Positions 46,391-56,074 of a DNA stretch of 64,000 nt are shown here, piece by piece. Source of the stretch: Streptomyces sp. NBC_01298 (lineage in GTDB: Bacteria > Actinomycetota > Actinomycetes > Streptomycetales > Streptomycetaceae); the NCBI RefSeq assembly GCF_035978755.1, contig NZ_CP108414.1:3906001-3970000 (forward strand). Direction: 5' to 3'. A program made the translations under genes and the position numbers. Below the pieces are notes generated by a model. That model saw only the letters and a program-made list of their open reading frames with translations, searched no databases and was not told the DNA's origin. Position 1 is the first letter of the stretch. Each line of letters starts with the position of its first letter.

Positions 46391-46981
46391 ATGTCCCTCG
46401 GTACCCGCAAGGCCTTCCTGACCTGTGCCGTCGCCATAACCCTCGGCCTGACCGCCGTCGCCCCCGCCCACGGCGTCGACGGGCCGGCGCCCGACCCGAG
46501 GAACGCCCGGGCCATGCGGGACATGGCGACGGCCATCCGGGTGACGGCCAAGTACGGGGACGAGCAGCAGGCCCTGAAGGACGGGTACGTGCCGCACGGC
46601 GAGGCCTGCATGACCAACCCGTTCGGGGTCGGCGCCATGGGCTACCACTACGTCAAGGAGGCCTACTGGGGTTCGACGGACCCCAGCAAGCCGGCGGCGC
46701 TGCTCTACAGCACCGCGAAGGACGAGCACGGCCGCCGCAAGCTGGAGGCCGTGGAGTGGATGTCCAAGGACCGGGACCAGGACTTCAAGACCACCGACGA
46801 CCGCCCGACCATGTTCGGCCTGCCCTTCGACGGCCCGATGCCGGGCCACTGGGCGGGGATGCCCAAGCACTACGACCTCCACCTGTGGGCGTACCGGGAC
46901 AACCCGGCGGGCCGCTTCCACAACTGGAACCCGGCCCTGACCTGCCCGAAGACCACCACCCCCATGCCCCACCCGCACTGA
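46391..46981 (+). CDS. Secreted hypothetical protein
   Basis: The 196-aa protein has a signal peptide (FLTCAVAITLGLTAVAPAHG, about 9-28), then ACMTNPFGVGAMGYHYVKEAYWG, LLYSTAKDEHGRRKLEAVEWMS and FGLPFDGPMPGHWAGMPKHYDLHLWAYRDNPAGRFHNWNP. The repeated His/Tyr/Trp pattern suggests a compact exported domain, possibly metal- or ligand-binding; no family function is known to me. AGGAG sits six bases before ATG 46391. Confidence 0.82.
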   Translation: MSLGTRKAFLTCAVAITLGLTAVAPAHGVDGPAPDPRNARAMRDMATAIRVTAKYGDEQQALKDGYVPHGEACMTNPFGVGAMGYHYVKEAYWGSTDPSKPAALLYSTAKDEHGRRKLEAVEWMSKDRDQDFKTTDDRPTMFGLPFDGPMPGHWAGMPKHYDLHLWAYRDNPAGRFHNWNPALTCPKTTTPMPHPH

Positions 46982-47087
46982 GCCCCGGGTCAACACCGCG
47001 CTCCCGTTCACACGTACGGACGGCCCCGAGCGGATCCCCGGCGATACGCTGGGCATATTCGCGAGACTCCGCCCCATGGGAGCACTG

Positions 47088-47708
47088 ATGAGCGTCGAAT
47101 CCGCAGCGCCACAGCCTGAACCGGATCCGGGGCCCCGCTGGCCGATCCCGCCGGCAGGCGGCTGGACCGCGGACGACCTGGACACGCTTCCGAATCTGCC
47201 TCCGCACACGGAGCTGATCGACGGGAGCCTGGTTTTCGTGAGTCCGCAGAGCGTCTTCCACGAGCGGGCCATCGACTTGTGCAAGTGGCAACTGCAATCG
47301 GTGGCCCCTGACGACTTCGAGGTCTTCCGCGAATTCACCATCGACATCGACAAACTGAATCGGCCCGAGCCGGATGTCGTCGTCGTGCGCGCGAATGTCG
47401 TCGACGCTCTGGAACAGACGCGCTTCCCTGCCGAGGCCGTGGTTCTCGCCATCGAAGTGGTCTCCCCCGACTCCATCGGGCGTGACCGCGAAACGAAGCC
47501 GTTGAAGTACGCCAAGGCAGGAATCCTCCACTTCTGGAGGGTGGAAAACAAGGAAGGCCGGGCCGTGGTCTACGTCTACGAACTCGATCCCGCCACCCGG
47601 AAATACGTCGCCACCGGCATCTTCCACGATCGTCTGAAGGTATCCGTCCCCTTCCCCATCGATCTGGACCTGGACGCGATCACACCGAAGCGGCGACGCC
47701 CCGAGTAA
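47088..47708 (+). CDS. Uma2-family (DUF820) PD-(D/E)XK nuclease-like protein
   Basis: The 206-aa protein has the Uma2 layout: TELIDGSLVFVSPQSVFHERAI, then RPEPDVVVVRANV (Asp), LAIEVVSPDSIGRDRETKPLKYAKAGI (ExV...K) and FWRVENKEGRAVVYVYEL. The family has a restriction-endonuclease fold and is abundant in actinobacteria and cyanobacteria, with no settled role. ATG 47088 with GGGAG upstream is preferred to 47076. It is convergent with nuoN. Confidence 0.92.
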   Translation: MSVESAAPQPEPDPGPRWPIPPAGGWTADDLDTLPNLPPHTELIDGSLVFVSPQSVFHERAIDLCKWQLQSVAPDDFEVFREFTIDIDKLNRPEPDVVVVRANVVDALEQTRFPAEAVVLAIEVVSPDSIGRDRETKPLKYAKAGILHFWRVENKEGRAVVYVYELDPATRKYVATGIFHDRLKVSVPFPIDLDLDAITPKRRRPE

Positions 47709-47724
47709 CCCCTCGCACGGCAAA

Positions 47725-47780
47725 GGGCCCGGCCCCCCAGTGAAGGGGAAGCCGGGCCCCAGACCGTACTTCGTACGGTC
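47725..47780. terminator. Tandem hairpins between Uma2 gene and nuoN
   Basis: GGGCCCGGC (47725-47733)/GCCGGGCCC (47751-47759) and GACCGTAC-TTC-GTACGGTC (47762-47780) form two perfect stem-loops between convergent genes. Together they can end transcription in both directions. Confidence 0.85.
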
Positions 47781-47783
47781 AGG

Positions 47784-49445
47784 TCAGCGCACGAACGTGC
47801 TCGCGCTGCCCGCCAGGTCCAGGAAGTACTGCGGGGCCACGCCCAGTACCACCGTGACCGCGACGCCCACCGCGATCGTCGTCATCGTCAGCGGGGACGG
47901 GACGGCGACCGTGGGGCCGTCCGCCTTCGGCTCGCTGAAGAACATCAGGACGATCACCCGGATGTAGAAGAACGCGGCGATCGCGGACGAGATGACACCG
48001 ACCACGACCAGCGCTCCCGCGCCGCCCTCCGCCGCCGCCTGGAACACGGCGAACTTGCCGGCGAAGCCGGAGGTGAGCGGGATGCCCGCGAAGGCGAGCA
48101 GGAAGACCGCGAAGACCGCCGCGGTGAGGGGCGAACGACGCCCGAGGCCCGCCCACTTGGACAGGTGTGTCGCCTCGCCGCCCGCGTCGCGCACCAGCGT
48201 GACCACCGCGAAGGCGCCGATCGTCACGAAGGAGTACGCGGCCAGGTAGAAGAGGACGGACTTGACGCCCTGCTCCGAGGTGGCGATCACACCGGCCAGG
48301 ATGAAGCCAGCGTGCGCGATCGAGGAGTAGGCGAGGAGCCGCTTCACGTCGGTCTGGGTGACCGCGATGATCGCGCCCGCCAGCATCGTCACGATGGCCA
48401 CGCCCCACATGACCGGCCGCCAGTCCCACCGCAGGCCCGGGAGGACGACGTAGAGCAGACGCAGGAGGGCGCCGAAGGCGGCCACCTTCGTCGCCGCCGC
48501 CATGAAGCCGGTGACCGGGGTGGGGGCGCCCTGGTAGACGTCCGGGGTCCACATGTGGAAGGGGACCGCGCCGACCTTGAAGAGCAGGCCCATCAGGATC
48601 AGCGCGCCGCCGATCAGCAGCAGCGCGTCGTTGCCCATGGTGTCGGCGAGCGCCGGGTCGATGTTCGCCACGGTGCCGTCGACGACCTCCGCGATCGCCG
48701 CGTAGGAGACCGAGCCCGCGTACCCGTAGACGAGCGCGATGCCGAAGAGGAGGAAGGCGGAGGAGAAGGCGCCGAGCAGGAAGTACTTGACGGCCGCCTC
48801 CTGCGACATCAGCCGCTGTCGGCGGGCGACGGCGCAGAGCAGGTACAGCGGGAGGGAGAAGACCTCCAGGGCCACGAACAGCGTCAGCAGGTCGTTGGCC
48901 GCGGGGAAGATCAGCATGCCGGCGACCGCGAACAGGGCCAGCGGGAAGACCTCGGTGGTGGTGAAGCCCGCCTTGACGGCTTCCTTCTCGCTCTCGCTGC
49001 CCGGTACGGACGCCGCCTGCGCGGCGAAGGAGTCCACCCGGTTGCCGTGGGCGGCCGGGTCCAGGCGCCGCTCGGCGAAGGTGAAGATGGCGACGACCGA
49101 GGCCAGGATGATGGTGCCCTGGAGGAAGAGCGCCGGTCCGTCGACGGCCACGGCGCCCATGGCCGCGATGTGCGCCTTGGAGCTGCCGTACCCGCCGGCG
49201 GCGAGCCCGACGACCGCCGCGAAGGCCGAGGCCAGCGCGGCCACGGCGAGGAACACCTGCGTGTAGTAACGGCCCTTGCGCGGTACGAAGGCCTCTACGA
49301 GGACTCCGATGATCGCCGCGCCCAGCACGATGAGCGTGGGCGACAGCTGGGCGTACTCGATGTGCGGGGCCGGGATCTTGTCGATCGGCGCCGCGGCCGC
49401 CAGGTTCGGCAGCAGGTTCTGGGCTGCGGCAGTCAGTGTGCTCAC
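47784..49445 (-). CDS. nuoN: NADH-quinone oxidoreductase subunit N
   Basis: The 553-aa antiporter-like subunit of the complex I membrane arm has KVGAVPFHMWTPDVYQGAPTPVTGFMAAATKVAAF, KRLLAYSSIAHAGFILAG and LAFAGIPLTSGFAGKFAVFQ. It is the last gene of the complete nuoA-N operon. GTG 49445 overlaps the nuoM stop by 4 bp. Confidence 0.97.
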   Translation of the reverse strand: MSTLTAAAQNLLPNLAAAAPIDKIPAPHIEYAQLSPTLIVLGAAIIGVLVEAFVPRKGRYYTQVFLAVAALASAFAAVVGLAAGGYGSSKAHIAAMGAVAVDGPALFLQGTIILASVVAIFTFAERRLDPAAHGNRVDSFAAQAASVPGSESEKEAVKAGFTTTEVFPLALFAVAGMLIFPAANDLLTLFVALEVFSLPLYLLCAVARRQRLMSQEAAVKYFLLGAFSSAFLLFGIALVYGYAGSVSYAAIAEVVDGTVANIDPALADTMGNDALLLIGGALILMGLLFKVGAVPFHMWTPDVYQGAPTPVTGFMAAATKVAAFGALLRLLYVVLPGLRWDWRPVMWGVAIVTMLAGAIIAVTQTDVKRLLAYSSIAHAGFILAGVIATSEQGVKSVLFYLAAYSFVTIGAFAVVTLVRDAGGEATHLSKWAGLGRRSPLTAAVFAVFLLAFAGIPLTSGFAGKFAVFQAAAEGGAGALVVVGVISSAIAAFFYIRVIVLMFFSEPKADGPTVAVPSPLTMTTIAVGVAVTVVLGVAPQYFLDLAGSASTFVR

Positions 49446-51043
49446 TTCGCCCCCTCGCTCTCGTTGGCGGGCTTCGCCTCGACAGCCACCTCGGGCTTCG
49501 GGTCGGTCTGCTTGACGTCCGACATGGTGTGCTTCACCGCCGGGTTGACGATGTCGGTCAGGACCTTCGGGTAGACGCCCAGACCGATCAGCAGCGCGAT
49601 CAGCGGGGCGACCACCAGGACCTCCCGCAGGCGCAGGTCCGGCATGGTGCGGACCTCCTCCTTGAGGGGGCCGGTCATGGTGCGCTGGTAGAGGACCAGC
49701 GTGTAGAGCGCCGCCAGCACGATGCCGAAGGTGGCGATGATGCCGACGACCGGGTACCGGGCGAACGTGCCGACCAGGACCAGGAATTCACTGACGAACG
49801 GGGCGAGGCCGGGGAGCGAGAGCGTGGCCAGGCCGCCGATCAGGAAGGTGCCGGCCAGGACCGGGGCCACCTTCTGCACGCCGCCGTAGTCGGCGATGAG
49901 CCGGGAGCCGCGCCGCGAGATCAGGAAGCCGGCGACCAGCATGAGCGCCGCCGTCGAGAGCCCGTGGTTGACCATGTAGAGGGTGGCGCCGGACTGGCCC
50001 TGGGAGGTCATCGCGAAGATGCCCAGGATGATGAAGCCGAAGTGCGAGATGGAGGCGTACGCCACCAGCCGCTTGATGTCCCGCTGGCCGACCGCGACCA
50101 GTGCGCCGTAGACGATGCTGATCAGGGCCAGGACCAGGATCACCGGCGTGGCCCACTTGCTGGCCTCGGGGAAGAGCCCGAGGCAGAAGCGCAGCATCGC
50201 GAAGGTGCCGACCTTGTCGACGACCGCGGTGATCAGGACGGCGACCGGGGCCGTGGCCTCACCCATCGCGTTCGGCAGCCAGGTGTGCAGCGGCCACAGC
50301 GGGGCCTTCACCGCGAAGGCGAAGAAGAAGCCGAGGAACAGCATCCGCTCGGTGTTGGTCGCCATGTCGAGCGTGCCCGCGGCGCGGGCGGCGGTGATCT
50401 CCTGGAGCGAGAAGTTCCCGGCGACCACGTAGAGCCCGATGACGGCGGCCAGCATGATCAGGCCGCCGACCAGGTTGTAGAGGAGGAACTTGACCGCCGC
50501 GTACGAGCGCTGCGCGGCCGCGTTCTCGTCGGACCCGGAGTGTGCCCGGTCGCCGAAGCCGCCGATGAGGAAGTACATCGGGATGAGCATGGCTTCGAAG
50601 AAGATGTAGAAGAGGAAGACGTCGGTGGCCTCGAAGGAGATGATCACCATCGCCTCGACCAGCAGGATCAGGGCGAAGAAGCCCTGGGTCGGCCGCCAGC
50701 GGGAGGAAGAGGTCTCCAGCGGGTCGGCGTCGTGCCAGCCGGCCGCGATCACGAAGGGGATCAGCAGCGCGGTGAGTGCGATCAGCACCACCCCGATGCC
50801 GTCGACGCCCAGTTCGTAGCGGACGCCGAAGTCGGCGATCCAGGCGTGCGATTCGGTGAGCTGGTAGCGGTCGCCACCGGGATCGAAGCGGACCGCGACG
50901 AGCACGGCCAGGGCCAGGGTCGCCACCGAGAAGAGCAGGGCGAGCCATTTGGCGGCGGTCCGGCGGGCGGCCGGGACGGCCGCCGTCAGGATCGCACCGA
51001 CCGCGGGGACCGCGGCCGTCACCGTCAGAAGCGGGAAACTCAT
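49442..51043 (-). CDS. nuoM: NADH-quinone oxidoreductase subunit M
   Basis: The 533-aa proton-pumping subunit has RYELGVDGIGVVLIALTALL, FEAMLIPMYFLIGGFGD, VKAPLWPLHTWLPNAMGEATAPVAVLITAVVDKVGTF and KRLVAYASISHFGFIILGI. ATG 51043 starts one base away from the nuoL stop. Confidence 0.97.
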   Translation of the reverse strand: MSFPLLTVTAAVPAVGAILTAAVPAARRTAAKWLALLFSVATLALAVLVAVRFDPGGDRYQLTESHAWIADFGVRYELGVDGIGVVLIALTALLIPFVIAAGWHDADPLETSSSRWRPTQGFFALILLVEAMVIISFEATDVFLFYIFFEAMLIPMYFLIGGFGDRAHSGSDENAAAQRSYAAVKFLLYNLVGGLIMLAAVIGLYVVAGNFSLQEITAARAAGTLDMATNTERMLFLGFFFAFAVKAPLWPLHTWLPNAMGEATAPVAVLITAVVDKVGTFAMLRFCLGLFPEASKWATPVILVLALISIVYGALVAVGQRDIKRLVAYASISHFGFIILGIFAMTSQGQSGATLYMVNHGLSTAALMLVAGFLISRRGSRLIADYGGVQKVAPVLAGTFLIGGLATLSLPGLAPFVSEFLVLVGTFARYPVVGIIATFGIVLAALYTLVLYQRTMTGPLKEEVRTMPDLRLREVLVVAPLIALLIGLGVYPKVLTDIVNPAVKHTMSDVKQTDPKPEVAVEAKPANESEGAK

Positions 51044-51044
51044 C

Positions 51045-52940
51045 TCACACCGCCCTCATCAGCAGGGTCGCGGCGATCAGGATCGCCGTGCCCCCGAACA
51101 TCGAGACCGCGTAGCTGCGGGCGTAGCCGTTCTGCAGCTTGCGCAGCCGGCCCGACAGTCCGCCGACTCCGGCGGCCGTCCCGTTGACCACGCCGTCGAC
51201 CAGGCTGTGGTCGACGTAGACGAGGGAGCGGGTCAGGTGCTCCCCGCCGCGGACCAGGACCACGTGGTTGAAGTCGTCCTGGTAGAGATCCCGTCGGGCC
51301 GCCCGGGTGAGGAGCGAGCCGCGCGGGGCGACGACCGGGACGGGCTTCCTGCCGTACATCACCCAGGCGATGGCGACGCCGATGGCGAGGACCACCATGG
51401 TGGCCGCGGTGACCGTCGTGGCGCTGATCGGCGGGTGTCCGTGCTGGTGTCCGGTGACGGGCTCCAGCCACTTCAGGAAGCGGTCGCCGATGCCGAAGAA
51501 GCCGCCCGCGAAGACCGAGCCGAAGGCCAGGATGATCATCGGGATGGTCATGGACTTCGGGGACTCGTGCGGGTGCGGGGCGTGGCCCTCCGCGTCTGCC
51601 TGCCAGCGCTTCTCGCCGAAGAAGGTGAGGAGCATGACGCGGGTCATGTAGAAGGCGGTGATCGCCGCGCCGAGGAGGGTGACCCCTCCGAGGATCCAGC
51701 CCTGGGTGCCCCCCTTGGCGAAGGCGGCCTCGATGATCAGGTCCTTGGAGAAGAAGCCCGACAGTCCCGGGAAGCCGATGATGGCGAGGTAGCCGAGGCC
51801 GAAGGTGACGAAGGTGACCGGCATGTACTTCCGCAAGGCTCCGTATTTGCGCATGTCGACCTCGTCGTTCATCCCGTGCATCACGGAACCGGCGCCGAGG
51901 AAGAGGCCCGCCTTGAAGAAGCCGTGCGTGACCAGGTGCATGATCGCGAACACGTACCCGATGGGGCCGAGGCCGGCCGCCAGGATCATGTAGCCGATCT
52001 GCGACATCGTCGAGCCGGCGAGGGCCTTCTTGATGTCGTCCTTGGCGCAACCGACGATCGCACCGAAGAGGAGCGTGACCGCGCCGACCACGACGACCGC
52101 GGTCTGCGCGTCCGGCGCCCCGTTGAAGATGGCGCCCGAGCGGACGATCAGGTAGACGCCGGCGGTGACCATGGTCGCCGCGTGGATGAGGGCCGAGACC
52201 GGGGTCGGGCCCTCCATCGCGTCGCCGAGCCAGGACTGCAGCGGCACCTGGGCCGACTTGCCGCACGCGGCGAGCAGCAGCATCAGGGCGATCGCCGTCA
52301 GCTTGCCCTCGCCGGCCTCGGACACCGAGCCGAGGACCGGGCCGAAGGCGAAGGTGCCGAAGGTGGTGAACATCAGCATGATGGCGATCGAAAGGCCCAT
52401 GTCGCCGACCCGGTTGACCAGGAAGGCCTTCTTCGCGGCGGTGGCCGCGCTGGGCTTGTGCTGCCAGAAGCCGATCAGGAGGTACGAGGCGAGGCCCACG
52501 CCCTCCCAGCCGACGTACAGCAGGAGGTAGTTGTCGGCGATGACCAGGAGCAGCATCGCGGCGACGAAGAGGTTGAGGTAGCCGAAGAAGCGGCGGCGAC
52601 GCTCGTCGTGCTCCATGTACCCGATGGAGTACACGTGGATGAGCGTGCCCACCCCGGAGATCAGCAGGACGAAGGTCATCGACAGCTGGTCGAGCTGGAA
52701 GCCGATGTCGGCCTGGAAGCCCTCCACCGGGATCCAGCTGAACAGCCGCTGGTGGAAGGTCCGTTCCTCGGCGGTCTTGCCGAGCATGTCGGCGAAGAGG
52801 GTGAGGCCGATGCCGAAGGAGGCGGCGGCGAACAGGGTGCCGATCCAGTGGCCGGTCTTGTCGAGCCGGCGGCCGCCGCAGAGCAGCACCGCCGCTCCGA
52901 GCAGGGGCGCTGCTACCAGCAGCGCGATCATGTTCTCCAC
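51045..52940 (-). CDS. nuoL: NADH-quinone oxidoreductase subunit L
   Basis: The 631-aa proton-pumping subunit has the long C-terminal lateral helix region. Diagnostic segments are [63 protein letters not shown] and [20 protein letters not shown] 52940 has AAGGGG upstream and begins nine bases after nuoK; an ATG three codons later is possible. Confidence 0.97.
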   Translation of the reverse strand: MENMIALLVAAPLLGAAVLLCGGRRLDKTGHWIGTLFAAASFGIGLTLFADMLGKTAEERTFHQRLFSWIPVEGFQADIGFQLDQLSMTFVLLISGVGTLIHVYSIGYMEHDERRRRFFGYLNLFVAAMLLLVIADNYLLLYVGWEGVGLASYLLIGFWQHKPSAATAAKKAFLVNRVGDMGLSIAIMLMFTTFGTFAFGPVLGSVSEAGEGKLTAIALMLLLAACGKSAQVPLQSWLGDAMEGPTPVSALIHAATMVTAGVYLIVRSGAIFNGAPDAQTAVVVVGAVTLLFGAIVGCAKDDIKKALAGSTMSQIGYMILAAGLGPIGYVFAIMHLVTHGFFKAGLFLGAGSVMHGMNDEVDMRKYGALRKYMPVTFVTFGLGYLAIIGFPGLSGFFSKDLIIEAAFAKGGTQGWILGGVTLLGAAITAFYMTRVMLLTFFGEKRWQADAEGHAPHPHESPKSMTIPMIILAFGSVFAGGFFGIGDRFLKWLEPVTGHQHGHPPISATTVTAATMVVLAIGVAIAWVMYGRKPVPVVAPRGSLLTRAARRDLYQDDFNHVVLVRGGEHLTRSLVYVDHSLVDGVVNGTAAGVGGLSGRLRKLQNGYARSYAVSMFGGTAILIAATLLMRAV

Positions 52941-52949
52941 AGCGACCCC

Positions 52950-53249
52950 TTACAGCTTCATCAGGCTGGCGTCGTCGACCGAGGCCGAGTGGCGGGTACG
53001 GAACAGCGACACGATGATCGCGAGGCCCACCACGACCTCGGCGGCGGCGACGACCATCGTGAAGAACGCGATGATCTGGCCGTCGAGGTTGCCGTGCATC
53101 CGGGAGAAGGTCACGAAGGCGAGGTTGCAGGCGTTGAGCATGAGCTCCACGCACATGAACAGCACGATCGCGTTCTTCCGGATCAGTACTCCGGCCGCCC
53201 CGATGGTGAACAGCAGCGCGGACAGGTACAGGTAGTTGACCGGGTTCAC
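52950..53249 (-). CDS. nuoK: NADH-quinone oxidoreductase subunit K
   Basis: The 99-aa three-helix subunit has [26 protein letters not shown] and [17 protein letters not shown], including the conserved membrane Glu residues. GTG 53249 overlaps the nuoJ stop by 4 bp. Confidence 0.97.
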   Translation of the reverse strand: MNPVNYLYLSALLFTIGAAGVLIRKNAIVLFMCVELMLNACNLAFVTFSRMHGNLDGQIIAFFTMVVAAAEVVVGLAIIVSLFRTRHSASVDDASLMKL

Positions 53250-54097
53250 TTCGAGGCCTCCTCACGGGCGTCGTGGCCGAGGGCGTCGTGGTCGAGGCCG
53301 TCGCGGCCGAGCCGCTCGGACGACCGCTGCTCCAGGGCCTTCAGGTCGTCCAGGGCCTTGCCGGAGACGTCCCTGATCTGGCCGCGGGCGCGCAGCGTCT
53401 GGTTGACGGTGAGCTCGGAGGGGGTGCCGTCCGGCAGCAGGCCCGCGACGTCCACGGCGTTGTGCCGGGCGTAGACGCCGGGTGCGGGCAGCGGCGGGAG
53501 CTGGACGCCCGCGCGCACGCGGCGCTCGGCGAGCTCGCGCTGGGTGGCGGCCCGCTCGGTGCGCTCGCGGTGGGTGAGCACCATCGCGCCGACGGCCGCG
53601 GTGATCAGCAGGGCGCCGGTGATCTCGAAGGCGAACACGTACTTGGTGAAGATCAGCGTGGCCAGGCCCTCGACGTGCCCGCCGGAGTTGATCCGGCCGA
53701 GTCCGTTGAAGTGGGTGAGCTTGGCGTTGGAGATGCCGGCGATCAGCAGGATGCCGAAGCCGAGCCCGCACAGGGCGGCCAGCCAGCGCTGCCCCTTGAT
53801 GGTCTCGGTCAGCGAGTCCGCGGCGGTGACGCCGACGAGCATGACGACGAAGAGGAAGAGCATCATGATCGCGCCGGTGTAGACGACGACCTGGACGATG
53901 CCGAGGAAGTACGCGCCGTTGGCGAGGTAGAAGACCGCCAGGATGATCATCGTCCCGGCGAGGCTCAGCGCGCTGTGCACGGACTTCTTCATCAGGATCG
54001 TGGCCAGCGCGCCGATGACGGCGACCGTGCCGAGGACCCAGAACTGCACGGCCTCACCGGTGGAGGTGAGGGTGGCGGCTGCCGCGAGTGCGCTCAT
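53246..54097 (-). CDS. nuoJ: NADH-quinone oxidoreductase subunit J
   Basis: The 283-aa subunit has five membrane helices ([31 protein letters not shown]) followed by a hydrophilic C-terminal tail of about 100 residues. The tail ends in a Gly-Arg-Asp-His repeat ([18 protein letters not shown]) encoded by a short tandem repeat. ATG 54097 overlaps the nuoI stop by 4 bp. Confidence 0.95.
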   Translation of the reverse strand: MSALAAAATLTSTGEAVQFWVLGTVAVIGALATILMKKSVHSALSLAGTMIILAVFYLANGAYFLGIVQVVVYTGAIMMLFLFVVMLVGVTAADSLTETIKGQRWLAALCGLGFGILLIAGISNAKLTHFNGLGRINSGGHVEGLATLIFTKYVFAFEITGALLITAAVGAMVLTHRERTERAATQRELAERRVRAGVQLPPLPAPGVYARHNAVDVAGLLPDGTPSELTVNQTLRARGQIRDVSGKALDDLKALEQRSSERLGRDGLDHDALGHDAREEASK

Positions 54098-54711
54098 GCC
54101 CCCACCCCCTCGGAAGCGTCCTCGGAGGCCGCGGTCTCGCCCTTGGACACGGCCACCTGGCGGACCGTGCCGGGAGCCGCCCCGGTCACCAGCCCGCGGT
54201 AGTAGTCCGTGTCGTCGGTGCCCGGGAAGATCGAGTGCGGTGCCTCGACCATGCCCTCGGTGAGCCCGGAGAGCAGCTGCTCCTTGGTGTAGATGAGCGC
54301 TTCGCGGCTGGAGTCGGCCAGTTCGAACTCGTTCGTCATGGTCAGCGCCCTGGTCGGGCACGCCTCGACGCACAGCCCGCACAGGATGCAGCGGGCGTAG
54401 TTGATCTGGTAGACCCGGCCGTACCGCTCACCCGGGGAGTAGCGCTCCTCCTCGGTGTTGTCCGCGCCCTCGACGTAGATCGCGTCGGCGGGACAGGCCC
54501 AGGCGCACAGTTCGCACCCGATGCACTTCTCCAGACCGTCCGGGTGGCGGTTGAGCTGGTGCCGCCCGTGGAAGCGGGGTGCGGTGGTCTTTTCCTGCTC
54601 CGGGTACTGCTCGGTGAGGCGCTTCTTGAACATGGCCTTGAAGGTCACGCCGAAGCCGGCCACCGGGTTCTGCCACTTCTCGCCCTGCTCGGCGTCAGAC
54701 TTGTCAGACAT
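54094..54711 (-). CDS. nuoI: NADH-quinone oxidoreductase subunit I
   Basis: The 205-aa subunit has two 4Fe-4S motifs, [13 protein letters not shown] and [13 protein letters not shown] (clusters N6a/N6b). ATG 54711 ([16 protein letters not shown]) is chosen over an upstream ATG because it overlaps the nuoH end by 8 bp as elsewhere in the operon. The C-terminal 40 residues are Ser/Glu/Ala-rich. Confidence 0.96.
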   Translation of the reverse strand: MSDKSDAEQGEKWQNPVAGFGVTFKAMFKKRLTEQYPEQEKTTAPRFHGRHQLNRHPDGLEKCIGCELCAWACPADAIYVEGADNTEEERYSPGERYGRVYQINYARCILCGLCVEACPTRALTMTNEFELADSSREALIYTKEQLLSGLTEGMVEAPHSIFPGTDDTDYYRGLVTGAAPGTVRQVAVSKGETAASEDASEGVGA

Positions 54712-56074
54712 TTTCAGCACCCTCCTCTCGGTCACTGTCAGTATTCGCCGCGCCACTGACAATGAGCTCCCGCTCACTGCGGGGCCGCCTGCGCGGTACG
54801 GGTGCCAGGTGCTGGCCGGGCTTGGGCGGTACGGGGAATCCGCCCGCCAGGGGGTCGAAGGGTTCGGCGGCGGCCGCCTGTTCGGCGTCCGCGAGGGCCG
54901 TCTTCTCCTTCTTGTCGCGGAACAGGTCCGCGACGAAGGACAGCAGCAGGAGCGCGATGACCCCGCCGCCGACGTAGAGCACGATCTCCTGGAAGTCGTA
55001 GTTCTCGTTGCGCAGCGCCCGGACGGTGGCGACCAGCATCAGCCACACCACGGAGACCGGGATCAGTACCTTCCAGCCGAGCTTCATCAGCTGGTCGTAG
55101 CGCACGCGCGGGAGCGTGCCGCGCAGCCAGATGAAGAAGAAGAGGAGCAGCTGGACCTTCAGGACGAACCAGAGCATCGGCCACCAGCCGTGGTTCGCGC
55201 CCTCCCAGTACGTGGAGATCGGCGCCGGGGCCCGCCAGCCGCCCAGGAACAGGGTGGCGGAGACCGCGGAGACGGTGACCATGTTGACGTACTCGGCGAG
55301 CATGAACAGCGCGAACTTGATGGAGGAGTACTCGGTGTTGAAGCCGCCGACCAGGTCGCCCTCGGACTCCGGCATGTCGAAGGGGGCGCGGTTCGTCTCG
55401 CCGACCATCGTGATGACGTAGATGATGAAGGAGACCGGCAGCAGGATGATGTACCAGCGGTCCGCCTGGGCCTCGACGATCGCCGAGGTAGACATCGACC
55501 CGGAGTAGAGGAAGACCGAGGCGAAGGCCGCGCCCATCGCGATCTCGTAGGAGATCATCTGCGCGCAGGAGCGCAGACCGCCGAGGAGCGGGTACGTGGA
55601 GCCGGAGGACCAGCCCGCCAGGACGATGCCGTAGATGCCGACCGAGGCCACCGCGAGGATGTAGAGCATCGCGATCGGCAGGTCGGTCAGCTGCATCGTG
55701 GTGCGCTGGCCGAAGATGGAGACCTCGTTGCCCGAGGGGCCGAAGGGGATCACCGCGATGGCCATGAAGGCCGGGATCGCCGCGATGATCGGGGCCAGGA
55801 CGTAGACGACCTTGTCGGCCCGCTTGACGATCAGGTCTTCCTTCAGCATCAGCTTCACGCCGTCGGCGAGCGACTGGAGCATGCCCCAGGGGCCGTGCCG
55901 GTTGGGGCCGATGCGCAGCTGCATCCAGGCGACGACCTTGCGCTCCCACACGATGGAGAAGAGCACGGTGACCATCAGGAAGGCGAAGCAGAACACCGCC
56001 TTGACGACGACGAGCCACCAGACGTCCCTGCCGAACAGGGAGAGGTCTTCGGCGGCGATCTGAACGGTGTTCAC
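54704..56074 (-). CDS. nuoH: NADH-quinone oxidoreductase subunit H
   Basis: The 456-aa subunit forms the quinone entry channel: [60 protein letters not shown] and [18 protein letters not shown]. The C-terminus beyond about 400 is a hydrophilic extension common in actinobacteria. GTG 56074 overlaps the nuoG stop. Confidence 0.97.
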   Translation of the reverse strand: MNTVQIAAEDLSLFGRDVWWLVVVKAVFCFAFLMVTVLFSIVWERKVVAWMQLRIGPNRHGPWGMLQSLADGVKLMLKEDLIVKRADKVVYVLAPIIAAIPAFMAIAVIPFGPSGNEVSIFGQRTTMQLTDLPIAMLYILAVASVGIYGIVLAGWSSGSTYPLLGGLRSCAQMISYEIAMGAAFASVFLYSGSMSTSAIVEAQADRWYIILLPVSFIIYVITMVGETNRAPFDMPESEGDLVGGFNTEYSSIKFALFMLAEYVNMVTVSAVSATLFLGGWRAPAPISTYWEGANHGWWPMLWFVLKVQLLLFFFIWLRGTLPRVRYDQLMKLGWKVLIPVSVVWLMLVATVRALRNENYDFQEIVLYVGGGVIALLLLSFVADLFRDKKEKTALADAEQAAAAEPFDPLAGGFPVPPKPGQHLAPVPRRRPRSERELIVSGAANTDSDREEGAENV